Positions 11,647 through 22,236 of a stretch of 42,924 bases of DNA are shown here, piece by piece. Each line of letters opens with the position of its first letter. Position 1 is the stretch's first letter. The position numbers and the translations under genes were made by a program. This stretch comes from Rhizophagus sp. LPA8_4_AMF. Taxonomy: Eukaryota > Glomeromycota > Glomeromycetes > Glomerales > Glomeraceae. The DNA lies in contig JADRCO010000213.1 of the NCBI GenBank assembly GCA_021464525.1, positions 1-42,924 on the forward strand, read 5' to 3'. The notes under the pieces are model-generated. The model did no database searches, had not been told where the DNA came from, and saw only the letters and a program-made list of their open reading frames with translations.

Positions 11647-12057
11647 AAGAAAATAGTTAGCAATTCCAGTATTTCTTATATGATTTATTAAATTACTTTT
11701 TAGCTAATTTTATATATAGAATTGTACAAATTAGTTGATTAATTGAATTCAGATTTTATAAAGAATAAATTTGACATTTATTTATTAGGTCTATTATATC
11801 AATAACCCCGAAATTGTATTAATTGTATAGTAAATACTATTGAAGTTTTTTAAATAAACACATTTTAAAAAGTATAAAAAGTGGGTCTGAAAAAGCATTT
11901 TAAATGAAATATTTTTCTTTTTTTTTTTAACACTCTCTTAATAACACTATAAAAACTTTATTACATAACAATATCCATACAACTTGTACATATCTGTAAA
12001 TAAAGTTACTATATAAATCACAAATTAATATTATTTGCGTAAATATTTATTAATTTA
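11647..12057. other. AT-rich spacer
   Basis: No gene is seen; this is the 3' flank of the BTB pseudogene that follows. The only features are poly-T and ATAA-rich words. Confidence 0.45.
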
Positions 12058-13553
12058 TTAATTGTATACAAAATATGTTTCAATTTCTTCAATAGAATAA
12101 ACTTAACTTGTATTTAAATTTCTTTCATAATTCCCAAAATCGTTTTTAAGATATAACTTTTGATCTATCATACCCAATGAACCACGACCAAAATTAAATC
12201 CATTACCAATATAATCCAATATGGCATGAGATTCACTTACTACCCGGCTTATTTTCATATGTTGAGTATCTTTACTATCTTCAAATGAAAAAATAAAATT
12301 ATCTGATGAATTGTAAAATCGAAAACCTTTACCATCAACAGTAAAACCATTTCCTAATGAACAAAACCCGATAGAACTATATCCACCAAAAACTTTCTTT
12401 GAACCTTCAACTTTAATTAAAACCAAACTTCCTACTCGTCCATTACAATTTTTTTTAAATGACTTATTATTAATTCCATCATAACTACCACGATAAATAA
12501 GTTTAAGCTTATATGATGGATCACTTCTAGTACGAATAAACACGTTACCTTTTTTATCAATCCAATTAACGATTACTTTTGCAAGTATTGGTTTGATGAT
12601 ATTTGACTCAAATTTTTCTATTTCAAATGAAAAACCAGTTCTAGGTTGTAAAGGTAAGGAATATTTATAATCAACTCTATCATATATGTGATGAGGAATA
12701 ATATTTTTATAAGGACGGACTTTATCAAGAAAATCTGCACGTGAAATTCCTGTAAATCGAATAAAAGGAATTAGTTGATTTAATGTGTTCTTCAATGCGT
12801 TATAATCCATATAATTCCATTTCGCTCTATCACTATTATCATTCCCAAGACTAGGAGTTTGTTCTATACCCCATTTAATTAAATAATCCCAGATGATAAT
12901 TTCTTCAGTTTGTAAGTCGTCTCTTTTAAGAAAGTCAAAAAGTATTTCCTTATCTATTGGAAGGATGATTCCTGAAGAAAAAAATTGTAGAGGGTTTTTG
13001 CAAACAAAACAATAATCAAATAATTTCTTGCAATTATCAATTCCAGACACAGCATTAAGAACAAGATCAGAATTATTAAGAACCCATTGGATTTTTTTTT
13101 AAGTAAATAATCTTGAACATGTCCAACTAATTCTTCAAGAAGTAATTCATCAGATACAACTAGTAAACCAAGAATATTTTCACCTGATTGTTTAGTTAAA
13201 TCAAGTTCACCAGTGTAAATATATCTATAAAAAAAATTATATGATTAGATAAGTTAATAAGATAAATTTCAAAATTATAAAAATTTAATTAATTCTCACT
13301 TCAAGATCATATCAAAAACAGCCGGTGTTAAATTTGGTTTGTTAAATATAATCATATTATCCCTCTTTGTAATCCAATTAGTAGAAAGAGCACGTTTAAA
13401 ATAAAGTGAACGAGCACGTAAAATAACTGAATGTGCATGAAATTCCTTTGTATTTTGGTTTTCACCAACTTGAATGATAACATTGTAATCATCTGCATCA
13501 TCTAATATTAAGGAAAGATCTTTTAAGAGACCGATATGAAAAATTGAAGCCAT
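12058..13553 (-). pseudogene. BTB-BACK-TLDc array copy 2, frameshifted pseudogene
   Basis: Exon 1 is 13553-13300 and exon 2 is 13224-12058, with a 75-bp intron at the family position. Exon 1 is intact (MASIFHIGLLKDLS...). In exon 2 the A-run at about 13092-13100 has nine A where the paralog at 21.47 kb has ten. The frame after LLKKK therefore shifts and reading runs into a wrong frame. The correct frame resumes and stays open from about 13090 to 12106 (DNCKKLFDYC... through the TLDc GGYSSIG). A second defect is TAA at 12103-12105 where paralogs read TDTIYT. Beyond it VYSIEEIETYFVYN is still readable to a TAA at 12058. The relic also lacks two residues near DYCF-VCKNP. If the run length is an assembly error, the product would still lack its last 15 residues. 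Confidence 0.8.
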
Positions 13554-13657
13554 TTTTTAAAAAAAAATTTTTTTTTTAAAAAGGAGAGAAAAAAAAAAGA
13601 AACGTACGAGCAATTTTTTTTTTAGCTTATTTAGATTAGGAATAATCATGGCTTTGA

Positions 13658-13680
13658 AATTTGTAACGTTGCACAATGAA
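13658..13680 (-). promoter_or_regulatory. Shared BTB-array upstream element, copy 2
   Basis: TTGTGCAACGTTACAAAT lies on the gene strand about 107 bp before the ATG at 13553. The core is identical to those of the intact copies although the gene downstream is broken, so the inactivation is recent. Confidence 0.6.
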
Positions 13681-13904
13681 GTGATTCACTTGGTCATTTA
13701 ACGAAATCTGATTTCTAAGGGGTTTTTTTCAGAGAATATTTAAAAGTAATAAAGTATACATGTTAATTTAATATTACTATAAAGTTAAAGTTAAATGCTC
13801 GATTTTTTTTTTTGATTTTTTTACAATGGTTCTGCTTTTAACTACACTCAATTACCTTTATCTTCCTTTATCATATCGATAAAAATAGAATAGGATAAAT
13901 TAAA

Positions 13905-14210
13905 CATATTCAAATTTCTTGCAATTATCAAATCCAAACAGAGTTATCACGAACTCAGCTAAGCTAGTTAGTTTGTTTTTCGATAAATAACTCTTCGAAA
14001 AGTAATCCATCGGATGCAAACAAGAAACAGAATATTTTCACAAGGTAGCTTAGTTAAATTAAACTATCAAAGTATAAATATATCTTAATATAACATTTGT
14101 AAAATGAATTATTGTCAAATTAGCAACAATTCAATAAAATTATAAATTATTCTTATATTAAAATCATTTCAAAATAATTGGAGCAACATTTGGTTGCATA
14201 CAGTGCAAGT
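13905..14210 (-). pseudogene. BTB gene relic (5' half only, heavily decayed)
   Basis: Minus-strand sequence from about 14090 to 13905 aligns by eye with the start of BTB exon 2: the acceptor region with ATATATTTA, the TTTAACTAA block, the segment coding CATCCGATGGAT, and the TTGCAAGAAATT tail. About 14210-14160 resembles the end of exon 1 (AACCAAATGTTGC, ATTATTTTGAAATGATTTTAA). Many substitutions and indels destroy the frame. The BACK and TLDc portions are absent. It lies between copies 2 and 3 and shows that the array once held more members. Confidence 0.7.
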
Positions 14211-14667
14211 TGAATGCATCGTTATCGATGTTAATCATAAAAGAAACAAAAGAATCATCAAACTTATTTAGAAAAATCTTATTATTATTATGTCTTAGAA
14301 GTAAAAATTCGTGTTCAATGATTGATCAACTAAAACTCGATTAATCGATCAAAACTAATCAATTTTTATGAAATTGTTGAAATTTTTGTTAAAAAAAAAA
14401 AAGAGAAAAAAAACTTAATAAAAAAAGTCTTTTTTTTTTTGATCAAGCCACTACACACTAATCACTACTCGATCATTGTTTCGAACCAATCGATTGATAT
14501 TCAATATTGAGTTATTGATGAAAAATATTGATCAAACAAAATTAGCATAATCCTACATTAATTAGTTACATTAAACGTCTAAGATTTTTCATACACTATT
14601 TAAACATGTTTTAAATACAAAATAAACAAAATGGAAATTGAGAAACAAAAATAGGTTTGTAATTAAT
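14211..14667. other. Spacer with many short inverted TGATCA/ATCGAT words
   Basis: No gene. About 14310-14545 is crowded with ATCGAT, TTGATCA and CGATTAATCG words and two long A/T runs, and its two halves are loosely inverse to each other. It could be an old fold-back insertion between two BTB relics. Confidence 0.35.
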
Positions 14668-14690
14668 TTCATTGTGCAACGTTACAAATT
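14668..14690 (+). promoter_or_regulatory. Shared BTB-array upstream element, plus-strand copy
   Basis: TTGTGCAACGTTACAAAT lies about 130 bp before the ATG relic at 14817, here on the plus strand. The element is preserved exactly although the gene behind it is full of stops. Confidence 0.55.
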
Positions 14691-14816
14691 TTAAGCCTCC
14701 AACGTGACGTTATAACATTAATAAACTGTCGCTTTTTCTTTCTTTTGTTTTTTTTTTAAAAAAAAAAAAAATGAACCGGTCAACAATAATATAAATATTT
14801 TTAATAAAACTATTTA

Positions 14817-15925
14817 ATGGCTTCATTTTTTATTTTAATCTTTCAAAAGATCTTTCCTTGTTATTAGATCATGCAGATGTTATTATTCAAGCTAATTAAA
14901 CTAAAATACAAAAGAATTTCGTGCACATTCAGTTTTCCTCCTATTTTAAAGTGCTCTTTCTGCCAATTGGATTACAAAGAAGGATAATATAAGTATGTTT
15001 AAGCAAACCAAATTTTTCCACCAATTATTTTTGATTTGATTTTGAATAAGAGTCATTTAATTTGTCATAACTTAAATCTTGATATATTTACTTATTCTCA
15101 TCATTAGATCTATTTATACTGGTGAACTTGATTTAACTAAACAACCGGTGAAATATTCTTGGATTACTAGTTGCATCCAATGAATTGCTTCAGTTATTTA
15201 GTATGTCCAAGTTTATTTTGATAATTGAAAACAACGTTCATGAAAATTATTTTTGTTCCTAAATACTGTGTTTTTCTTGAATTTATTAGCAAAGAACCAT
15301 TAGTTAATTTTTCCTCAAAAACTTTCCTTCAATAAATAAGGAAATACTTTTTTGCTTGACTGGAGTCGACTTACAAACTGATAAAGTTGTTATTTGGGAT
15401 TATTTAATTAAATGAGGTATTGGACTAACTCCTGGTCTTGGGAGTGAGAATAATGATATAGCGAAATGGAATAAAGAGAACTATGATGAATTAAAGAAAC
15501 ATTTGAAACTATTATTCGATTTTTGGGAATTTTCTGTACAGATTTTTTGATAAAGTTCGTCCTTATAAGACTATTATTCCTAACATATTTATGATGGAAT
15601 TGAAGAATTTCATTACAGAAACTATATAACCTATAATTGGTGTTTCAAATAGAATAGGAAAAATTGAATCAAATATTTTTAAACTAATACTTGAAATAAT
15701 AATAATTAAAAAAAAAATACAGTATGCCACTCCTGTGTATAAGTTTAACCCCTTATTGAATTAGTAAAATTAATTATAAATATTTTCTTTAGTGATGCTT
15801 AGTTCATTAAATGATTATGATGTTAGATGATTTATGATTATTACAGTTCACCAGGTAATTATTTTATTTTCTCATTTGAATATAGTGAAGATACTCAAAA
15901 TATTGAGTAGCGAATAAAAATGAAA
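14817..15925 (+). pseudogene. BTB-BACK-TLDc relic in inverted orientation
   Basis: It begins ATGGCTTCATTTTTT (MASFF) and follows the family order: DHADVIIQAN, CAHSVF-like text, IYTGELDLTKQ at 15107-15148, DYLIK-GIG, TPGLGSEN, AKWNKENYDELKK, FDKVRPYKTIIP, then FSFEYSEDTQN near 15870-15900. Disabling changes include TAA after IIQAN, TGA in place of the Trp of IKWGI, several frameshifts, and loss of the exon 1 donor (TAAGAG instead of GTGAGA). The central TLDc sequence is mostly gone. This is the only family member on the plus strand, so the array contains an inversion. Confidence 0.8.
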
Positions 15926-16639
15926 CCATATTGAATCATATTATTATTACTTTTTAAATACATGATTAACTAGCTTGCAAAAAGATCATAACGCACCTTA
16001 GTATTATAGTTATATTTATACCACAAAAAAGAAGTCAATATGGTAAATTCAAATATTATTCTGTATTAAGATTTAACTTACGAATGTATGACGTAAGCTC
16101 GTACGTTCAGTAAAATTTGAAAGTTAAATTTGCAAATAATTGAGTGATAATTTAAAAAAAAAATATTATATACAGTATATAGTAAACGTTAGATAGCGTC
16201 CGCATGTTGATAGGTAGAGATAATAATATGTAACATTAATTTATCATATACTCAATCTGTATACTTCTTTGTGTTTTGCTTAATGTAATAATTCATTTTA
16301 CTGAGTTCAATAATATAAATAAAGAAGTGAGTGTTACCAAAAAAAAAAATATGTATATAGTTAAATGGTCTCTAAAATTAATTTATGAGTAATATTTTCA
16401 GTCTTACATTAGAGAATTATCATAAAGTATAATACCTACATACTAAAATAATACTTCGACTGAAATTGTTTTTAATAAGCAATTCATGTTAGTAGTATTT
16501 AGATTAATATGTTGAAAGAGTTTTGTAATCATAGGTTACATATTCGAGTTATTACGTTTCATATAATCAAAAAAAAATAAATAAATAAATAAATATGTAG
16601 TAAAAATTCGATTTATTCACAAAAATAAATAATAATAGA
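15926..16639. other. 3' flank of array copy 3
   Basis: No gene. The block near 15967-16090 resembles 5850-5960 downstream of copy 1. 16180-16400 resembles the 3' flanks of copies 4 and 5 (GCATGTTGATAGGTAG, TATTCTTTGTG-like and AATAAAGAAGTG-like text). These matches show that duplication units included kilobase-scale flanks. An (AAAT)n tract lies at 16571-16594. Confidence 0.55.
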
Positions 16640-18153
16640 TTATTGATTGGATATGATAAAGGTCTCAATTTCCTCAACAGTATAAATTGTATCAGTATTT
16701 AAATTATTTTCATAATTTTTGCTATTATTATTAGCATATAAATTATTATTGTACATAGCTAATGAACCCCAACCAAAGTTAAATCCATTATAATCCCTTT
16801 CCAATATGGCTTGAGATTCATTTACTACCCGGCTTATTTTCATATGTTGAGTATCTTCACTATTTTCAAATGAGAATATAAAATTATCTGATGAATTGTA
16901 AAATCGAAAAACATGATGATATCGATATTCAACAGTAAAATCATCACCTAATAAATAAAATCCGATAGAACTATATCCACCAAAAACTTTATTTGAATCT
17001 CTAACTTTAATTAAAACTAAACTTGCTACTCGACCATTACATCTTTTTATAAATGAATCATCACTAATTCCATCACGACTACCACGATATATAAGTTTTA
17101 ACTTATACAATGGATCATTTCTAGTACGAGTATATATGGTATTTTTTTTATCAATCCAATTGAATATTATTTTTGCAAGTATTGGTTTGATGATATTTGA
17201 ATCAATTGAAAACCCAATTCTAGGTGGTAAAATTGTAGTTTTAGGTAAGGCATCATTACAATAAAAGTCTTCGATTTCTTCATAAATATGATTAGAAATA
17301 ATAGTTTTATATGGAAGGACTTTATCAAAAAAATCTGCATGAGAAATTCCTACAAATCGTACAAGAGGAATAAATTGATTTAAAGTTTCCTTCAATGCTT
17401 CATAATTATTGTTATTCCACTTAGCTTTACTGCTTCCCAAACCAGGAGTTTGTTCAATACCCCATTCAATTAAATGATCCCAAATAGTAATTTCATCAAT
17501 AAGTAAGTCGTTTCTTTTAAGCAAATCAAAAAGTATTTCCTTATTTATTGAAGGAAAGATTTTTGAAGAAAAAAATGGTAGTGGACTTTCGCAGATAGAT
17601 TTAAGGCAATAATCTTGTAATTTTTTGCAATTATCAAGTCTGAATACAGCATTAAGAACAAGAACAAAATTTTCATGAACCCATTTGGTTTGTTTTTCAA
17701 TTAAATAATCTTGAACATTTCTAAATAACTCTTCGAGAAGCAATTCATCAGATGCAACTAGCAAATCAAGAATATTTTCACCCGGTTGTTTAGTTAAATC
17801 AAGTTCACCAGTGTAAATATATCTATAAAAAAAAAATTATATATTCAGTATAAGTTAATAAAATAAATTTGGAATTTATAAAATAAAGTTAATCCTCACT
17901 TCAAAATCATATAAAAAACTGTTGGAGTTATATTTGGTTTTCTAAACATAATCATATTATCCTTCTTTATAGCCCAATTAGTAGAAAGAGCTCCTTTAAA
18001 ATAAGGAGAACGAGCTCGTAAAATAACTGAATGTGCACGAAATTCCTTTGTATTTTGGTTTTCACCAACTTGAATAATAACATTGTAGTCATCTGCATCA
18101 TCTAATATTAAGGAAAAATCTTTCGAGAGACCAAGATGAAAAATTGAAGCCAT
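16640..18153 (-). CDS. BTB-BACK-TLDc protein, array copy 3 (intact)
   Basis: Exon 1 is 18153-17900 and exon 2 is 17822-16640; the intron is 77 bp (GTGAGG to TATAG) at the conserved Lys codon. The product has 478 residues. The BTB half reads MASIFHLGLSKDFS, DDADDYNVIIQVG, FRAHSVILRARSPYF and YIYTGELDLTKQPG. The BACK segment is about 130-250, and TLDc runs from about 300 to the end (LKLIYRGSRDGIS, GGYSSIGF, IYTVEEIETF). It differs from copy 1 mainly in the linker (TPGLGSSKAKWN, four residues shorter) and by an insertion in TLDc (VEYRYHHVFRFYN). As in all members the Cys and charged residues of TLDc are kept. It is likely an adaptor; no partner can be read from the sequence. Confidence 0.9.
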
Positions 18154-18220
18154 GTTTAAGAAAATTTTTTTAAAAATAGGAAAGCGATGTATGAGTAATT
18201 TTATGTGTATTGGTGACTTT

Positions 18221-18243
18221 AAATTTGTAACGTTGCACAATGA
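18221..18243 (-). promoter_or_regulatory. Shared BTB-array upstream element, copy 3
   Basis: TTGTGCAACGTTACAAAT lies on the gene strand about 70 bp upstream of the ATG at 18153, embedded in TTTAAA-rich sequence. Confidence 0.6.
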
Positions 18244-18464
18244 TGTAATTTATTTCTGTGAACATTTAAAAGAAATAAAGTATACATATTAATTTAATAT
18301 TATTATAAGTATTATAAATCCAAATTTTTTTTTTATTTTTTTTTTACAATGGTTCTGTTTTTAACTTACAGTCAATTATCTGTATCTTCATTTATCATAT
18401 CAATAAAAATAAAAGAAATAAAATATATTCAATTTCTTAATATTTGTTTTTTATAACGTAAGAG

Positions 18465-18670
18465 AGGACCCCGAAATATATATAAAAAGGTCAGAGCTGC
18501 CAAAAAAATTTTAAGCTGTACGCATTTTTACAAGGCCGGAATTATGATAATTTCGGTCAATATCCAAAAAAGACAATGACTTTTCACAAAGCATTATCAT
18601 AAAAGGAAAGATTTTCATGAATTTTTTGGCTCAAACTCGAACCTGATCTTTATATATATTTCAGGGTTCT
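18465..18670. mobile_element. 206-bp TIR element (hAT-like MITE), copy A
   Basis: The left end AGGACCCCGAAATATATAT and the inverted right end AGAACCCTGAAATATATAT match at 17 of 19 positions. They are flanked by CGTAAGAG at 18457-18464 and 18671-18678, an exact 8-bp direct repeat. An 8-bp duplication fits hAT-type insertion, but the ends lack the usual CAG start, so the superfamily is uncertain. There is no coding capacity. Copy B is at 22237-22447 in the equivalent spacer. Confidence 0.7.
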
Positions 18671-18789
18671 CGTAAGAGATCAAACCAAATAGGATTGACA
18701 AAATGTATCTTGAATTCGATTTTCAAAAATTAGAGGTACTGTACAAGATGATATAATTTGTTTCATATTTATATGGCAGGATATTTGAC

Positions 18790-19277
18790 AGCATAACAGA
18801 AGTTTGATTTCATTGGTTGATCGACAAGAATTCTGATTGGCTGAATCAAATTTCATAAGAATATCTTCGTAACGCCCATCTTAATAGTTTCACAAAAAAT
18901 TTTAAAAGAAATGATCATCTATTCGAGTTTCAACCTTGCTCACGTGAATTTCAAAGGTTTTTGGTAAGAAAAAGACCCAAGTTTTATTAGTATTTTGGTC
19001 TTCAAAAGTTATAAAACCAATATAGTGACTTTGTGTAACATGTAGGTAATTCTAAAGTTCTTACTAATAAAACTTTCTCAACATAGAAATCTATAGAGAT
19101 CTCATTTTATACTCAGTTAGAATAACAACAGAAGAATGTCCTGGTAAAATTTTGTGTCAAACAGGTGGATTTTTTTTGTGGTTCAATATGACCTATCGTA
19201 AACTCTTATATATGTTATTGTATACATAATATAAATAATTGTATAACCATAGGATCAGGGTGAACTTCCATTATGCT
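18790..19277. mobile_element. 488-bp TIR element with 9-bp TSD (Mutator-like MITE)
   Basis: The left end AGCATAACAGAAGTT and the inverted right end AGCATAATGGAAGTT match at 13 of 15 positions. ATATTTGAC flanks both sides (18781-18789 and 19278-19286). The paralogous spacer at about 22560 carries a single ATATTTGAC with no insert, an empty site. A 9-bp duplication is typical of Mutator-like elements. No transposase is encoded, so it is non-autonomous. Confidence 0.75.
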
Positions 19278-19392
19278 ATATTTGACAAATGAATTCCACG
19301 GCGTTCTTGAAGGTGAAACTATTTAATGCTAAAACTTTTTATTGAATCGATAATGATAAAAACCAAAAACTAATTTTTATGATATTAAATCT

Positions 19393-19572
19393 TATACATG
19401 GGGCGTAATTATTTCAGATAATTCGGCATTAAGGCGGCGTAATGGTGAAATATATTACACCAAATTTTGTTCGAAAATTCATATGAAAATAGTATTACAC
19501 CAGTGTAATGTCGAATTGGTGTAATATGCCGTAATAATTCGGCATGCTTGAACCTAATTCACCCCATGTATA
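19393..19572. mobile_element. 180-bp fold-back MITE with 9-bp TSD
   Basis: The ends are TATACATGGGG and its inverse CCCCATGTATA, and the similarity extends loosely for about 50 bp on each side (CGGCAT and TTACACC words recur inverted). ATTAAATCT is duplicated at 19384-19392 and 19573-19581. The equivalent spacer at about 22664 reads ATTAAATCTCCG without the insert. Confidence 0.75.
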
Positions 19573-19796
19573 ATTAAATCTCCGTTTTTTTAATTTACTT
19601 ACCCACAATATTTAGGCGATTTATGTATAAATTAAGAAAAAAAAAATGTTTTAATATGATATAACTGTTGTTAGATAGTATCACAAGTCACAACGTTAGA
19701 AGAAACCATATAAATGCATGTTAGTAGGTAGGGAGGATATATGACTTATCTGTTATTATGTATTCAATCCATGTATTTCTTTTGATAACTGAATAT

Positions 19797-19982
19797 CACT
19801 ATAAAAAGTTTTATCCATTATTTCTGTAAAAACTCCGTAAAAATGAGCCTTTCCCGGATCTATTCACGGAAAATGAAAATAATTCGATAAATTCCGTGAT
19901 ATAAGATTATTAATCCGGAAATATGAGCCTTTTTACGGAAAAAAGATGGAATACAAAAAACGGATCGACTTTTTTTACAGGG
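19797..19982. mobile_element. 186-bp TIR element (CACTA-like ends)
   Basis: The left end CACTATAAAAAGTTTTATCC and the inverted right end CCCTGTAAAAAAAGTCGATCC are related. Internal TCCGTAAAAA blocks are also inverted. The equivalent spacer near 23040 lacks it (GAATATGATTTTTTTCC). The flanks TAT and CAT suggest a 3-bp duplication that has drifted, as in CACTA elements; the class is tentative. Confidence 0.6.
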
Positions 19983-20426
19983 CATTCTTTTTTCCTTATA
20001 ATGTATATGGTTCTCACCACGCCCTAGTATTCACCAAATTTATCAAATTTTTCTAGAAGTTTTCTTATATAATTACCCTTCCAATGAATCGGAAGAGCTT
20101 TATATATATAAGAATCTCAATAAAGAAGTGCGTACTACCAATATATAAAAAAAATATTAAATATTCAAGTATCTAATAGTTAGATGATAATAATTCATCT
20201 CTAAAATTAACTAATATTATGATGTGTAATGTTTACATAGCAGACAGCAGAAAACAATTTTAGAGAAAAATTGATTACTATGAATTCATGCTCCAGTCTG
20301 AAAAATTTTCATAAACATCAGTTACATGTTTGCCTAATAATTATTAAATTTCACATAATTAAAAAAGTAAGAATAAATATGTAACAATTCGAGTTATAAT
20401 TAATTCATTGAAAATTTAGTTAATAA

Positions 20427-21923
20427 TTAATTGTTGGATATGACAAAGGTCTCGATTTCCTCAATAGTATAAATTGTATCAGTATTTAAATTATTTTCAT
20501 AATTATAGCTATTGTTATTAACATGCAAACTATAACCGTTCATAGACAATGAACCCCAACCAAAATTACTATCCATTATGGCATGAGATTTATTTACTAC
20601 CCGGCTTATTTTCATATGTTGAGTATCTTCACTATCTTCAAATGAGAAAATAAAATTATCTGATAAAGTGTAAAATCGGGAACCATTCTTGACAATAAAA
20701 TCATCTCCTAATGAACAAAACCCGATAGAACTATATCCACCAATAACTTTACTTGAATTTCTAACTTTAATTAAAACTAAACTTGCTAATCGACTTTTAC
20801 ATCTTTTTATGAATGATTTATTGCTAATTCCATCACAACTACCACGATAAATAAGTTTAAGATTATATGATGGATCATCACTAGTACGAATATACATGAT
20901 ATCTTCTTTATCAATCCAATTAACTATTAACTTTGCAAGTGTCGGATTGATGATATTTGAATCAATTGAAAACCCGATTCTAGGTGGTAAAATAGTAATT
21001 TTATGCAAGACATCTTTATAATAAAATGCTTCAATTTCTTGATAAATATGATTAGGAATTATAGTTTTATAAGGACAGACTTTATCAAGAAAATCTGCAT
21101 GTGAAATTCCTGTAAATCGAATAAAAGGAATAAGTTGGTTTAAAGTGTTCTTCAATTCTTTATAATCCTTATTATTCCATTTCGCTCTATCACTATCCTC
21201 ATTCCAAAGACCAGGAGTTTGTTTTATACCCCATTCAATTAAATAATCCCAAATGATAATTTCTTCAGTTCGTAAGTCGTCTCTTTTAAGAAAGCCAAGA
21301 AGTATTTCCTTACTTACTGGAACGGCGATTTCTGAAGCAAAAAATAGTAAAGGGTTTTTGCAAAAAGTTTCAAAACAATAATCTTGTAATTTCTTGCAAT
21401 TATCAATTCCAAACACAGCATTAAGAACAAGAACAGAATTTTTAAGAACCCATTGGATTTTTTTTTTAAACAAATAATTTTGAACATATCCAAATAATTC
21501 TTCAAGAAGTAATTCATCAGATGCAACTAGCAAATCAAGAATATTTTCACCTGATTGTTTAGTTAAATCAAGTTCACCAGTGTAAATATATCTATAAAAA
21601 AAATTAACATGATTAGATTAAGTTAATAAAATAAATTTCAAAATTATAAAAAATTTAATTAATTCTCACTTCAAAATCATATCAAAAACAATTGGTGTTA
21701 AATTTGGTTTGTTAAATATGATCATATTATCCCTCTTTGTAATCCAATTAGCAGAAAGAGCACGTTTAAAATAAAGTGAACGAGCACGTAAAATAACTGA
21801 ATGTGCATGAAATTCCTTTGTATTTTGGTTTTCACCAACTTGAATGATAACATTGTAATCATCTGCATCATCTAATATTAAGGAAAAATCTTTCGAGAGA
21901 CCAAGATGAAAAATTGAAGCCAT
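20427..21923 (-). CDS. BTB-BACK-TLDc protein, array copy 4 (intact)
   Basis: Exon 1 is 21923-21670 and exon 2 is 21591-20427, with a 78-bp intron at the conserved Lys codon; 472 residues. Exon 1 reads MASIFHLGLSKDFS and carries FHAHSVILRARSLYF, the His variant shared with copy 2. Exon 2 runs YIYTGELDLTKQSGENILDLL, a BACK-like helix region with LFKKKIQWVLKNS (the same A-run that broke copy 2, here at full length), the linker KTIIPNHIYQEIEAF, and TLDc with GGYSSIGF and a shortened loop (AIMDSNFGWGSLSM lacks the usual GFN). It ends TIYTIEEIETFVISNN. It is closest to copy 5, with which it shares both flanks. The function is inferred only from the domains. Confidence 0.9.
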
Positions 21924-21995
21924 GTTTAAGAAAATTTTTTTAAAAAAGGAAAAAACAGGCGATGTATGAGTAATTTTATGTGTATTGATGGTTTT

Positions 21996-22018
21996 AAATT
22001 TGTAACGTTGCACAATGA
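21996..22018 (-). promoter_or_regulatory. Shared BTB-array upstream element, copy 4
   Basis: TTGTGCAACGTTACAAAT lies on the gene strand about 75 bp before the ATG at 21923, followed by the same TTTAAAA tract as copy 3. Confidence 0.6.
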
Positions 22019-22236
22019 AGTAATTGATTTCTGTGAAAGGATCATTATCAGAGAATATTTAAAAGAAATAAAGTATATATATTTTTTTTATTATTCAAAT
22101 TTTTTTTTTATTTTTTTACAATGGTTCTGTTTTTAACATACACTCAATTATCTGTATCTTCCTTTATCATATCAATAAAAATAAAACAAATAAAATATAT
22201 TCGATTTTTTAACATTTATTTTTTATTACGTAAGTG

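Noticed and set aside
21314-21526. 70-codon frame overlapping BTB copy 4 (and the like at 24403-24615)
   Set aside because: Alternative-frame shadow of the BACK region, conserved only because the paralogs are similar.
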